NCBI RefSeq assembly: GCF_049366555.1
Contig: NZ_JBMMGT010000012.1
Span: 9,280-73,279 of the forward strand
DNA from: Avibacterium volantium_A
GTDB taxonomy: Bacteria > Pseudomonadota > Gammaproteobacteria > Enterobacterales > Pasteurellaceae
Reading direction: 5' to 3'
Length of the DNA: 64,000 nt
Below are positions 43,554 to 52,678 of this stretch, in pieces. A program made the position numbers and the translations under genes. Numbering within the stretch: position 1 is the first letter of the stretch; the number at the start of each line of letters is the position of its first letter. Below the pieces are notes generated by a model. It was not told where the DNA came from. It was given only the letters and a program-made list of their open reading frames with translations, and made no database searches.

Positions 43554-44512
43554 TAGTAATTAACCGTTAAATCTAATCCTTGGTACAGTGAGGCAACTTC
43601 ATCATAACCATTAAACAGCAAGGTGGGTTGTCGCTTCACATTGAATAATCCGCCTGCACCAATAACACGTTCACTGGCTTGTGACCATCGAGGGTGAGGC
43701 ACATTTGGGTTCACGTTGGCATAAAAGCCATATTCATGCGGCGCAAGTTGTTGCCAAGTATTGAGCGGACGAGTTTCGGTTAAACGAATTTTTACAATCG
43801 ACTTTATGCTTTTAAATCCATATTTCCAAGGAACGACTAGACGTATTGGAGCACCATTTTGAGGCGTTAGCTTTTTGCCATAAAGTCCAACGGAGAGCAG
43901 CGTGAGTGGGTGCATTGCTTCAGCAATCGTTAAACCTTCCCGATAAGGGTAATTAATTCCACCTCCCCAGAAGAAATTTTTTTGCCCCGGCATTTGCTCT
44001 GGATCATAGAGCGTTTCAAACTCAACATATTTCGCTCGACTGGTTGGTCTAACTTCGCGTAAGAGAGCATTTAATTCAAAACCAATCCAAGGAATAACCA
44101 TTGCCCACGCCTCTACACAACGGAAACGATAAATTCTTTCTTGCAAGGGATAACGTGTATAAAGATCCTGTAAATCCAAGATTAATGGTTTTTCAACTTC
44201 ACCAGAAATTTCTACTTGCCAAGGAGCGGTTTTTAATGTGTGTGCATATTGAGCGGGAGAGCCCTTGTCTATGCCAAATTCATAGAAGTTATTATAACCA
44301 GTTACTTTATCTTCTGGCGTTAAGGATAATGCGGTGTTTAAGCTGTCTTTTTTGAAGAGAAGTAAATTCTCTTGAGGCATAGGATCTGCTTGTGAAATTT
44401 GCGGTAATAGAGACATTCCACCTATTGCGCCAAGTCCAGCAATCAGTTTGCGTCGATGATAGAAAATTTCTTCCGGCGTAACATCGTTCTCGGTTAATTT
44501 GTGTCTGCGCAT
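43553..44512 (-). CDS. msrP: MsrP, molybdenum-dependent periplasmic methionine sulfoxide reductase
   Basis: The protein has 319 aa from ATG 44512, supported by AAGGAG just upstream; the frame is open to 44560. MsrP repairs oxidised methionines in periplasmic proteins. The N terminus MRRHKLTENDVTPEEIFYHRRKLIAG is typical, with a twin-arginine export signal (HRRKLIAGLGAIGG) followed by a hydrophobic stretch. The molybdopterin Cys lies in YRFRCVEAWAMVIPW. NFFWGGGINYPYREGL and PIRLVVPWKYGFKSIKSI are conserved. It is first in a two-gene operon with msrQ. Confidence 0.94.
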   Translation of the reverse strand: MRRHKLTENDVTPEEIFYHRRKLIAGLGAIGGMSLLPQISQADPMPQENLLLFKKDSLNTALSLTPEDKVTGYNNFYEFGIDKGSPAQYAHTLKTAPWQVEISGEVEKPLILDLQDLYTRYPLQERIYRFRCVEAWAMVIPWIGFELNALLREVRPTSRAKYVEFETLYDPEQMPGQKNFFWGGGINYPYREGLTIAEAMHPLTLLSVGLYGKKLTPQNGAPIRLVVPWKYGFKSIKSIVKIRLTETRPLNTWQQLAPHEYGFYANVNPNVPHPRWSQASERVIGAGGLFNVKRQPTLLFNGYDEVASLYQGLDLTVNY

Positions 44513-44773
44513 AATGAACTCCTTGTATAAAAAATATTTCTTTGTTTGAAATATGGACAAGGCGGTAAAACAGAAGTTCCAGCTTCAGAAAAGACTTTTA
44601 ACAGGTTTAACCTCTCCTCCTACTCTGACTAAACTTCGCAGTGCTTGGCTGATTAACTAAAAATAATGAAAATTTCTACCGCACTTTAGTGTGATTGAAG
44701 GCTTGTAACAAATTTTTTGTGAATAGCTATGCTAAAATAGTGCAATTAAAACAGAATAGAAGATCGAAAAATA

Positions 44774-45733
44774 ATGAAAAAACTCCTTGTTCTCCACACG
44801 GGTGGAACAATTTCAATGCACGCGGACAGTCAAGGGAAAGTGGCGCCAAATGCCACTAATCCTATGACCAAAGTCGGGTTTGATTTGCATAATGTTGAAG
44901 TGGAATCGGTGGATTTTCTCAATCTTCCTAGTCCGCATATTCGCCTTGAGCATATGTTGGCGTTGAGCCAGAAAATTAAACAAGACGGTGCAAATTATGA
45001 TGGCGTGGTGATTACACACGGTACGGATACATTGGAAGAAACCGCCTATTTTCTAGATACAATGCAGCTGCCGAAAATGCCGATTGTGATCACGGGCGCA
45101 ATGCGTTCCAATAATGAACTTGGCAGTGATGGCATTTATAATTACCTTTCCGCATTGCGTGTGGCGAGTTTTGAAAAAAGTGCCGATAAAGGCGTATTAG
45201 TGGTGATGAATGATGAAATTCACGCCGCAAAATATGTCACCAAAACCCACACCACCAACGTTTCCACTTTCCAAACACCAACGCACGGGCCTTTGGGTGT
45301 GATTATGAAAAAAGACATTCTCTTTTTCAAAACTGCTGAGCCGCGTGTGCGTTTTGATTTAGAAACGGTGAGAGGAAATGTGCAAATCATCAAAGCGTAT
45401 GCAGGAATGGACAGTTGGCTGTTTGAGCAATTAGATCTGCAACAGTTAGACGGCTTGATTATTGAAGCACTCGGCGCAGGGAATATTCCACCGCAAGCAG
45501 AAAAAGGATTACAACGGCTGCTTGCGCATAACATTCCTGTTGCCTTGGTTTCTCGTTGTTTTAACGGCATTGCAGAGCCTGTTTATGGTTATGACGGCGG
45601 TGGTGCAAGTTTGCAAGAACAAGGCGTGATGTTTGTGAAAGAACTCAATGCGCCAAAAGCACGCTTAAAATTGTTGATTGCTCTTAATGCCGGATTACAA
45701 GGCGAGGCACTAAAAAGTTATATGGAAGGATAA
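44774..45733 (+). CDS. ansA: L-asparaginase, cytoplasmic type
   Basis: The protein has 319 aa with no signal peptide. The enzyme hydrolyses asparagine to aspartate and ammonia. The first catalytic Thr lies in LHTGGTIS near 7-14. The second Thr-Asp pair lies in VITHGTDTLEETAYFLD near 78-94, with the Lys in the AKYVTKTHT segment. It is slightly shorter than E. coli AnsA (338 aa) but the C-terminal domain (SRCFNGIAEPVYGYDGGG) is complete. The ansA symbol reflects the lack of an export signal; type cannot be proved by reading. The thioredoxin-like gene follows after 79 bp containing an uptake sequence. Confidence 0.87.
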   Translation: MKKLLVLHTGGTISMHADSQGKVAPNATNPMTKVGFDLHNVEVESVDFLNLPSPHIRLEHMLALSQKIKQDGANYDGVVITHGTDTLEETAYFLDTMQLPKMPIVITGAMRSNNELGSDGIYNYLSALRVASFEKSADKGVLVVMNDEIHAAKYVTKTHTTNVSTFQTPTHGPLGVIMKKDILFFKTAEPRVRFDLETVRGNVQIIKAYAGMDSWLFEQLDLQQLDGLIIEALGAGNIPPQAEKGLQRLLAHNIPVALVSRCFNGIAEPVYGYDGGGASLQEQGVMFVKELNAPKARLKLLIALNAGLQGEALKSYMEG

Positions 45734-45812
45734 AGAAAAAATTCCTAAAATTTGCACCGCACTTTATTGTGAAGAAATTCTTTTTAGGAACTACTTTCAT
45801 TAGGTTTAAATA

Positions 45813-46136
45813 ATGAAAATCGCAACGACATTAAAGGAAATTGAACAACATATTAATGAAAACCCTTTTGCTTTGTTGCTTATTAAAGCACCAAACTGTG
45901 GAGTGTGTACTGCCGTAGCGCAGCAGCTTGAAGCACTTTTGCCGACTTATCCAACACTTTCCGCAATGCAAGCGAGCATCGCGGATATTCCCGAAATGGC
46001 GAGTTATTTCCACGCACTCACTGCCCCAGTGGTACTTATTTTTTATCAACAAAAAGAAGTGGAGCGCTTCGCCCGCTTTGTGCCATTGCAAGAATTAAAA
46101 GTGCGGTTGGATTTTTGGCAGAATTTGCACGCATAG
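45813..46136 (+). CDS. Thioredoxin-family protein (CGVC active site)
   Basis: The protein has 107 aa. It has a thioredoxin fold with the redox motif CGVC near residues 29-32 (LLIKAPNCGVCTAVAQQL) and the cis-proline in TAPVVLIFY near 70-78. No signal peptide is visible, so it is probably cytoplasmic. The specific partner is unknown. Its terminator is shared with the convergent talB gene. An uptake sequence lies near the 3' end (46099-46107). Confidence 0.85.
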   Translation: MKIATTLKEIEQHINENPFALLLIKAPNCGVCTAVAQQLEALLPTYPTLSAMQASIADIPEMASYFHALTAPVVLIFYQQKEVERFARFVPLQELKVRLDFWQNLHA

Positions 46137-46137
46137 C

Positions 46138-46169
46138 AAAAGCCCCATTGATTTTTGGGGCTTTGTTTT
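46138..46169. terminator. Terminator between thioredoxin-like gene and talB
   Basis: AAAGCCCCA pairs with TGGGGCTTT, followed by GTTTT on the plus strand; AAA precedes the stem, so it may work for both convergent genes. Confidence 0.8.
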
Positions 46170-46181
46170 ATCAGATTTCGA

Positions 46182-47135
46182 TTAGAACTTCGCCAATAGC
46201 ATCGCTTCTAATTTTTCTTGGTCGATGGCGAATTTGCGAATCCCTTCAGCCAGTTTTTCTACTGCCATTGGATCGCTGTTGTGCTGCCAGTAGAACTCGC
46301 TTTCAGTAAGCGGTTGTGGTTTGGCTTTCACTTCACCAGTGTAATCTAATTTACGCACAAGTGCGGTGTTATTTTCTTGCAATTCTTTTAACAACGCTGG
46401 GGCGATGGTTAAGCGGTCGCAACCTGCAAGCTCAGTAATTTCGCCTACGTTACGGAAACTTGCGCCCATTACTACGGTTTGATAGCCGTGTTGTTTGTAA
46501 TAGTTGTAAATTTTCGTCACTGAAATCACGCCCGGATCTTCGGCGGTAGCGTATTCTTTTTTGTCGCTGTTCGCTTTGTACCAGTCAAGAATACGGCCCA
46601 CGAATGGGGAAATTAAATATACACCCGCTTCCGCACAAGCACGTGCTTGCGCTTCTGAGAATAACAGGGTTAGGTTACAGTTAATGCCTTCTTTTTCAAG
46701 GATTTCTGCTGCACGGATACCCTGCCAAGTAGAGGCGATTTTAATTAAAATACGATCGTTAGATACGCCTGCTTCATTATAAAGAGCGATTAATTTACGC
46801 GCTTTTTCAACGGTTGCTTGGGTGTCGTAAGAAAGACGTGCGTCCACTTCGGTAGAAATGCGTCCTGGAACAATTTTGAGGATTTCTAAACCGATGTTTA
46901 CCGCTAATTTATCTTCTGCATCAATAAGTTGCTGTGCTTTGTCGGCACTTTTGCTTTTGGCATAAGCAATGGCTTCATCAATTAATGGTGCATATTGAGG
47001 CAAAGCAGAGGCGCTTAAAATGAGTGATGGGTTGGTGGTGGCGTCTTGTGGTTGGTAGGTTTTAATGGCTTCAATATCCCCTGTATCTGCCACAACCACG
47101 GTCATTTCGCGTAATGCTTCTAATTGTGTTGTCAT
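46182..47135 (-). CDS. talB: Transaldolase
   Basis: The protein has 317 aa. Transaldolase transfers a dihydroxyacetone unit between sugar phosphates in the non-oxidative pentose phosphate pathway. The catalytic Asp is in VVADTGDIEAIK near 14-25. The Schiff-base Lys is in RILIKIASTWQGIRAAEILE near 127-146. QPQDATTNPSLILSA and GASFRNVGEITELAGCDRLTIAP are family blocks. It is divergent from tag. Confidence 0.96.
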   Translation of the reverse strand: MTTQLEALREMTVVVADTGDIEAIKTYQPQDATTNPSLILSASALPQYAPLIDEAIAYAKSKSADKAQQLIDAEDKLAVNIGLEILKIVPGRISTEVDARLSYDTQATVEKARKLIALYNEAGVSNDRILIKIASTWQGIRAAEILEKEGINCNLTLLFSEAQARACAEAGVYLISPFVGRILDWYKANSDKKEYATAEDPGVISVTKIYNYYKQHGYQTVVMGASFRNVGEITELAGCDRLTIAPALLKELQENNTALVRKLDYTGEVKAKPQPLTESEFYWQHNSDPMAVEKLAEGIRKFAIDQEKLEAMLLAKF

Positions 47136-47278
47136 AGTTACCTCTCATTTGATTGTTAGTTAAGTTCGCATACAATATCACATCTTAGCGATGCACATAT
47201 AGCTATTTTAGCTTTGGTATTGATAGGTAGATTCTAAATTAAATTTGATGCGGTAGAAAACCTTAGAGAAATAAAATC

Positions 47279-47294
47279 TGTGATCAGGATCACA
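47279..47294. promoter_or_regulatory. Perfect CRP consensus site between talB and tag
   Basis: TGTGA-TCAGGA-TCACA is a perfect two-half CRP site. It ends only 16 bp before the tag ATG, next to its ribosome-binding site AAGG, and lies about 145 bp upstream of the divergent talB start. Confidence 0.75.
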
Positions 47295-47310
47295 ATATAA
47301 GGAAAACAAA

Positions 47311-47868
47311 ATGAAAACACGTTGTAGCTGGGCGGAAGGTTCGGCGATTTATCAAGATTACCACGATAATGAATGGGGCAAGCCAGAATATAACAGTTTG
47401 AAATTATTTGAAAAAATTTGTTTAGAAGGGCAACAAGCCGGGCTTTCGTGGATCACGGTGTTGAAAAAACGTGAACATTATCGGCAAGCCTTTTTTCATT
47501 TTAATCCTGAAAAAATTGCCAAGATGACAGAACAAGATCTTGATGAATGTATGCAAAATGCAGGATTAATTCGCCATCGTGCCAAGTTAGAAGCCATTGT
47601 GAAAAACGCCAAAGCCTATTTAGCGATGGAAAAGTGCGGTGAAAATTTCAGCGATTTTATTTGGGCATTCGTTAATCATCAGCCACAAATGAATGATGTG
47701 CCGGATTTATCTGCCGTGCCAGCAAAAACCGAAACCTCAAAAAATTTGTCGAAAGCGTTGAAAAAACGTGGCTTTGTCTTTGTGGGCGAAACCACCTGTT
47801 ATGCCTTTATGCAATCAATGGGGTTGGTGAATGATCATCTCAACACCTGTTTTTGTAAGCATAAATAA
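47311..47868 (+). CDS. tag: DNA-3-methyladenine glycosylase I
   Basis: The protein has 185 aa. Tag removes 3-methyladenine from alkylated DNA. CSWAEGSAIYQDYHDNEWGKPEYNSLKLFEKICLEGQQAGLSWITVLKKREHYR includes the zinc Cys, the substrate-pocket Glu and Trp, and the helix typical of the family. Zinc ligands at the C terminus (His and Cys in NDHLNTCFCKH) are present. lptD follows after 69 bp. An uptake sequence lies inside at 47632-47640. Confidence 0.95.
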   Translation: MKTRCSWAEGSAIYQDYHDNEWGKPEYNSLKLFEKICLEGQQAGLSWITVLKKREHYRQAFFHFNPEKIAKMTEQDLDECMQNAGLIRHRAKLEAIVKNAKAYLAMEKCGENFSDFIWAFVNHQPQMNDVPDLSAVPAKTETSKNLSKALKKRGFVFVGETTCYAFMQSMGLVNDHLNTCFCKHK

Positions 47869-47937
47869 AATGCTTTTTGAGCGGTTTTTCTTTATAATCA
47901 GGTTAATTTCTACACCTGAAAACAAAATGGGTTATTA

Positions 47938-50283
47938 ATGAAAAAAAATTACTACACAATGCTTTCTTTCTCAATTTTGACCGCACTTTATGGCGCGCCA
48001 AGTTGGGCAAGTTTGCAGCAGCAATGTTTAGCTGGCGTACCACAGTTTCAAGGGGAAGTGGTGCAAGGCGATCCAAATGAATTGCCAGTTTATATTGAAG
48101 CCGATCGCGTGGAGTTAAATCAGCCTGTTAATGCACGTTACGAAGGGGACGTGGATATTCAACAAGGCAATCGCCATTTAAAAACGCAAGTGGCGGAAGT
48201 GATTCAAACAGGCGAAGGGCAAAATGTGCAACGCTTTGCCTATGCGAAGAATGGTTTTGATTATAAAGATAATCTAATCAATCTGTTAGGTGATTCTGCC
48301 AAGGTGGATCTGAATAATAAAGATGCCGATGTCGAAGGCGCAGATTACCAATTTGTCGGCCGTCAAGGGCGTGGTAAAGCACAGCAAGTTGAGCTACGCA
48401 ATGATTATCGCTTGTTGAAAAACGCCACGTTCACTTCTTGTTTGCCTGATGATAATAGCTGGGCGATTGAAGCCTCTGAAATGCGTCAGCATATCCAAGA
48501 AGAATATGCCGAAATGTGGCACGCGCGCTTTAAAGTTCACGGCGTGCCGATTTTCTATACCCCTTATTTACAATTGCCTATTGGCGATCGTCGCCGTTCT
48601 GGTTTGCTCATTCCAAATGCGGGCACATCTAGCCGTGATGGTTATTGGTATGCTCAGCCTATTTATTGGAACATTGCACCCAATTTTGATATGACAGTAA
48701 CACCAAAATTTATGTCAAAACGTGGCTGGCAATTTAATGGTGAAGCACGCTATCTCACGCAGCTTGGCGAAGGGTTAATTGCAGGCGAATATTTAGGCCG
48801 TGATCGGCTTGATGATTACCAAGGGGATAACCGTTCGCGTCATTTATTCCACTGGCGACACAGTTCCAGTTTCTTACAAAATTGGCGTTTAAACGTGGAT
48901 TACACCAGAGTCAGCGATAAGCGTTATTTCTCAGATTTTGACTCCGCTTACGGACGCAGCACGGACGGTTATGCTGATCAAAATTTCCGCATCGCGTACT
49001 ATCAGCCAAACTACAATTTCTCTCTATCGGCGAAGCAATTCCAAGTGTTTGATGACGTGGATATTGGGCCTTACCGCGTTTTTCCACAGCTAGATTTTAA
49101 TTATTATCGTGATGGGCTTGCTAACGGTTTAATGGATTTCCGTTTATTCTCACAAATTTCTCGTTTTGAGAATGACAGCGCCTTAATGCCAAAAGCTTGG
49201 CGTTATCACATTGAGCCAAGCCTTAATATTCCCCTTGCGAACCGTTACGGCAGTTTGAATATCGAAACCAAACTTTACGCCACGCACTATAATCAAACCA
49301 AAGGGAAAGGGCAAAATGCAGAAGAGATTGAACGCTCTGTAACCCGTGTGTTGCCGCAAGTGAAAGTAGATTTGCAAACCTTGCTTGCCAGCAAAGAGAC
49401 CTTATTTGATGGCTATACGCAAACAATTGAACCGCACATTCAGTATCTTTATCGTCCTTATAAAGATCAAAGCAATATCGGCTCAAAATTAAATAGCCAA
49501 TATCTTGGTTTTGGTTATGACTCTGCTTTATTGCAGCAAGATTACTTTTCCTTATTCCGTGATCGCCGTTATAGTGGCTTAGACCGTATCGCTTCGGCAA
49601 ATCAGTTCACCTTAGGGGGAACAACACGTTTTTACGATCAAGAAGGAAACGAACGTTTTAATCTCTCTTTAGGGCAAATTTATTATCTCAACGATTCGCG
49701 TATTGATAATAATCCAAGCAATAGCAGTGATCGTTCCACCTCATCTTGGTCATTAGAAAGCAACTGGCGTATTAGCCCAAAATGGAATTGGCGTGGTAGC
49801 TATCAATACGATACCAGCTTACACCAAACCTCCCTTGCCAATACCGTGTTGGAATATAACCCAAGTGGCAATAATCTGATTCAGCTGAGTTATCGCTACG
49901 CAAGTCAGGAATATATTGACCAAAACCTCACCGGCGCAAATGCGTATAACCAAGATATTAAACAGCTCGGTTTAGTGGCCGCGTGGGAAATTGCCGACAG
50001 ATGGGCCGTGGTTGGCCATTACTATCAAGATCTGGCTTTAAACAAACCTGTTGAGCAATATCTCGGCGTGAAATATAACACTTGCTGCTGGGCAGTCGGT
50101 GTTGGCGCGCGCCGTTATGTAACCAGTAAAGACGGACAAAAAGCAAATGAAGTGGTTTACGACAATAGCTTTAGCATCAATTTTGAGCTGCGAGGTTTAG
50201 GTACAACAGATCACCGTAGCGGCATTGAGAAAATGCTAAAAGCAGGAAAATTGCCTTATATCCAATCATTTAGCTTATATTAA
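47938..50283 (+). CDS. lptD: LPS-assembly outer membrane protein LptD
   Basis: The protein has 781 aa. LptD forms, with the lipoprotein LptE, the outer-membrane channel that inserts lipopolysaccharide. A signal peptide (about residues 1-24, ending PSWA) precedes the periplasmic jellyroll domain (IEADRVELNQPVNARYEGDVDIQQGNRHL near 51-80). A large beta barrel follows, with SCLPDDNSWAI, PYLQLPIGDRRRSGLLIP and the Cys-Cys pair in KYNTCCWAVGVGARRYV near 705-721. Four Cys for the disulfide pairs are visible. The signal-peptide coding region contains an uptake sequence (47980-47988) read as TAL. Terminator 17 bp after the stop. Confidence 0.96.
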   Translation: MKKNYYTMLSFSILTALYGAPSWASLQQQCLAGVPQFQGEVVQGDPNELPVYIEADRVELNQPVNARYEGDVDIQQGNRHLKTQVAEVIQTGEGQNVQRFAYAKNGFDYKDNLINLLGDSAKVDLNNKDADVEGADYQFVGRQGRGKAQQVELRNDYRLLKNATFTSCLPDDNSWAIEASEMRQHIQEEYAEMWHARFKVHGVPIFYTPYLQLPIGDRRRSGLLIPNAGTSSRDGYWYAQPIYWNIAPNFDMTVTPKFMSKRGWQFNGEARYLTQLGEGLIAGEYLGRDRLDDYQGDNRSRHLFHWRHSSSFLQNWRLNVDYTRVSDKRYFSDFDSAYGRSTDGYADQNFRIAYYQPNYNFSLSAKQFQVFDDVDIGPYRVFPQLDFNYYRDGLANGLMDFRLFSQISRFENDSALMPKAWRYHIEPSLNIPLANRYGSLNIETKLYATHYNQTKGKGQNAEEIERSVTRVLPQVKVDLQTLLASKETLFDGYTQTIEPHIQYLYRPYKDQSNIGSKLNSQYLGFGYDSALLQQDYFSLFRDRRYSGLDRIASANQFTLGGTTRFYDQEGNERFNLSLGQIYYLNDSRIDNNPSNSSDRSTSSWSLESNWRISPKWNWRGSYQYDTSLHQTSLANTVLEYNPSGNNLIQLSYRYASQEYIDQNLTGANAYNQDIKQLGLVAAWEIADRWAVVGHYYQDLALNKPVEQYLGVKYNTCCWAVGVGARRYVTSKDGQKANEVVYDNSFSINFELRGLGTTDHRSGIEKMLKAGKLPYIQSFSLY

Positions 50284-50300
50284 AATAAGTATAAGAACGC

Positions 50301-50331
50301 AAAAAGCAGATCCTTTGATCTGCTTTTTTTA
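50301..50331 (+). terminator. Terminator after lptD
   Basis: AAAAAGCAGATC pairs with GATCTGCTTTTTTT around CTTT. It lies between the convergent lptD and rsmJ. Confidence 0.9.
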
Positions 50332-50353
50332 TTCCCTTTATTAAGCTGCGTGG

Positions 50354-51124
50354 CTAAATCACAGTATAAATATCAAAGCGATGATTTTTTGTTTCGCGGC
50401 TAAAGTGCGGGGCTTTTTCGGCGAGAAATTGGGCGTAGTCGGGGCGTTTTACCACCACACGTTTTTGTGCGATTTGTAAGGCGGGGACGAGCAGTTGGTC
50501 TGCGTCTTCATCTGCACCCACCAAATGCTGAAAAACACGCATTTCTTTTTTCACTAAGGCACTTTTCGCTTTGTGGGGATACATTGGGTCGAGGTACACC
50601 ACGTCTGCTTGCGAGCCTTGTTGAGCAAGTTCATCAATCTGTTTTATGGGCAATAACTGCATATTTTGCTGCATCATTGCGCCGATTTCTGCGTCTTGAT
50701 AAGCTCGTTGCAAGCCGTCTTGTAGTAATAAATAGACCACAGGGTGGCGTTCTACTAAGCGCACTTGGCAGCCAATAGCAGCAAGGACAAAGGCATCACG
50801 CCCTAGCCCTGCGGTGGCGTCAATGACGCTAGGCAGATAATCTTTTTTGATGCCAACGGCTTTGGCGACAGCTTCGCCGCGTCCGCCGCCGAATTTGCGC
50901 CGATGCGCCATTGCACCGCTGACAAAATCTACATACACCGCGCCTAATTTGGGTTCGTCTAATTTGCGTAATTCTAAACGCTCAATGCCGTTTTGTTCCG
51001 TTTGTACTAAGGCCAACGGGCTGTCTGGCTGGTGAATTAAACCTTGTTGTTCACAAAGTGCGGTGAAATTTTGCGAATTTTTTGTTTCGCAAATCAGTTG
51101 CACGGCTATTTTCGGATCAACCAT
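50354..51124 (-). CDS. rsmJ: 16S rRNA (guanine-1516-N2)-methyltransferase RsmJ
   Basis: The protein has 256 aa. RsmJ (YhiQ) methylates G1516 of 16S rRNA. The SAM site is VIDATAGLGRDAFVLAAIG near 102-120. RRKFGGGRGEAVAKAVGIK, VVYLDPMYPHKAKSALVKKEMR and VKRPDYA are strong family blocks. Its start overlaps the trmA end by 19 bp, so both RNA methyltransferases are probably made from one mRNA. Confidence 0.94.
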   Translation of the reverse strand: MVDPKIAVQLICETKNSQNFTALCEQQGLIHQPDSPLALVQTEQNGIERLELRKLDEPKLGAVYVDFVSGAMAHRRKFGGGRGEAVAKAVGIKKDYLPSVIDATAGLGRDAFVLAAIGCQVRLVERHPVVYLLLQDGLQRAYQDAEIGAMMQQNMQLLPIKQIDELAQQGSQADVVYLDPMYPHKAKSALVKKEMRVFQHLVGADEDADQLLVPALQIAQKRVVVKRPDYAQFLAEKAPHFSRETKNHRFDIYTVI

Positions 51125-52200
51125 ACACCAGATTCCATATGTTCAGTATAAGGGAACTGATCAAACAGCGCCGCACGCGCAATGCGGTGGGTTTGACATA
51201 GGGTTTGCAAGTTGTCGCATAGAGTGTACGGATTGCAGGAAATATACAAAATGCGATCATATTGTTGCACCAATTTTACCGTGTCAGGATCAAGCCCTGC
51301 CCGTGGTGGATCAACAAAAATGGTATTGCAATCATAAGCTTGTAAATCAATGCCTCTTAAACGATTAAAAGCACGCACGCCGTTCATTGCTTGGGTAAAT
51401 TCTTCTGCCGACATTCTGATAATCTGCAAATTATCAATATGATTCGCAGCGATGTTAAATTGCGCGGCGGCAACTGAAGGCTTAGCAATTTCTGTTGCCA
51501 GCACCTTACGAAAGTTTTGCGCCAACGCGATAGAAAAATTGCCGTTGCCACAATAAAGCTCGAGCAAATCCCCTTGGCTGTTTTGGGTGCAATCAATCGC
51601 CCATTGCAACATTTTGCCATTTACCACCGCATTAGGCTGCGTGAAACTGTTTTCCACTTGGCGATAAATATATTCTTTGCCGTTTACAGGCAGAATTTCG
51701 TCCACATAATCTTGATCTAAACAAATTTTTTGTTTAGAGGCACGCCCGATGATCTGCACGTCAAAACCTTGTTGTTGCAGGGTTTGGCGTAATGCTACCG
51801 CCGCCTGTTGCCATTGTTCATCTAAGACTTTGTGATAAAGCAGGCTGACGATAATTTTATTGCTCAGGGTGCTGAGATAATCAATTTGGAATAAACGATG
51901 CTTGAGAATGGTTTGCTGTTTGAGCAACGGCAAAAGCGCTTGCATCATCTGATTGATAAGCTGGCTGGCAATCGGAAAATGATCAATGCGATAAGGCTTA
52001 CGCGTTTGACGGTCAAACATAATATGATAAAAATCATCATCTTGATGCCAAACACGAAATTCAGCACGCATACGATAATGTTGTTTTGGCGAATCAAATA
52101 CTGCTAATTCTGGTGCATTAAAGGGCGCTAAAAGTGCGGTCAATTTTTGGCGTTTTTCTGCCAATAATTCATCATATTTTTCGATAGGTAAGGCTTGCAT
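51106..52200 (-). CDS. trmA: tRNA (uracil-54-C5)-methyltransferase TrmA
   Basis: The protein has 364 aa. TrmA makes ribothymidine 54 in the T-loop of tRNAs. YRMRAEFRVWHQ starts the RNA-binding region. ENSFTQPNAVVNGKML is typical. The SAM site is LLELYCGNGNFSIALAQNF near 212-230. FVDPPRAGLD and the catalytic Cys in YISCNPYTLCDNL near 318-330 are intact, as is the C-terminal Glu region (PYTEHMESG). It lacks the Fe-S domain seen in RlmD, as expected. Confidence 0.95.
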   Translation of the reverse strand: MQALPIEKYDELLAEKRQKLTALLAPFNAPELAVFDSPKQHYRMRAEFRVWHQDDDFYHIMFDRQTRKPYRIDHFPIASQLINQMMQALLPLLKQQTILKHRLFQIDYLSTLSNKIIVSLLYHKVLDEQWQQAAVALRQTLQQQGFDVQIIGRASKQKICLDQDYVDEILPVNGKEYIYRQVENSFTQPNAVVNGKMLQWAIDCTQNSQGDLLELYCGNGNFSIALAQNFRKVLATEIAKPSVAAAQFNIAANHIDNLQIIRMSAEEFTQAMNGVRAFNRLRGIDLQAYDCNTIFVDPPRAGLDPDTVKLVQQYDRILYISCNPYTLCDNLQTLCQTHRIARAALFDQFPYTEHMESGVWLIRK

Positions 52201-52275
52201 TGATAGTTCTCATTATTCGTTGCCAACAAAAAGAAAAGGCTTGATTGCTCAAGCCTTATGATCTTGCTAGGCAGA

Positions 52276-52605
52276 TTAATCCGCGTTGCTCATCTCTTCT
52301 AGGTTATCCGCTACCACGCCAGATAAAGTATAAACACGTTTTGTGGTGCTGGTTAATGTGCGGTATTTATTCCACGTTTTTTCAAAGAACGTTTCTGGCT
52401 GACGCTCACCTTGACAAAATGCCACAAAGGCTTTTTCTTCTTCTGTTACAGGCGCACGCTCACCACTATCTAAGGCTTTAAATGCTTGACCATATTGCTC
52501 TAAAGCTTGGGATTCTTTGATTGTATAATCACCGTGGCGAGCAAAACCGCGGGGATAGTTTTTATCGTCAAAAAAGCGACGCGTTACGCTAAAACTTTCT
52601 GCCAT
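52276..52605 (-). CDS. maoP: MaoP (YifE/DUF413) family protein
   Basis: The protein has 109 aa. It follows E. coli YifE/MaoP closely at the N terminus: MAESFSVTRRFFDDKNYPRGFARHGDYTIKESQ, then PVTEEEKAFVAFCQGER. In E. coli MaoP organises the Ori macrodomain together with a short DNA site, maoS. I did not recognise a maoS-like site here. It stands alone between trmA and dsbA. Confidence 0.9.
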   Translation of the reverse strand: MAESFSVTRRFFDDKNYPRGFARHGDYTIKESQALEQYGQAFKALDSGERAPVTEEEKAFVAFCQGERQPETFFEKTWNKYRTLTSTTKRVYTLSGVVADNLEEMSNAD

Positions 52606-52678
52606 AATATCCTCAATATTGCGAATTCAAAATCGGCACGCATTAAACCAATTTTTGCCTAGTTTTGCAATTTATTTG

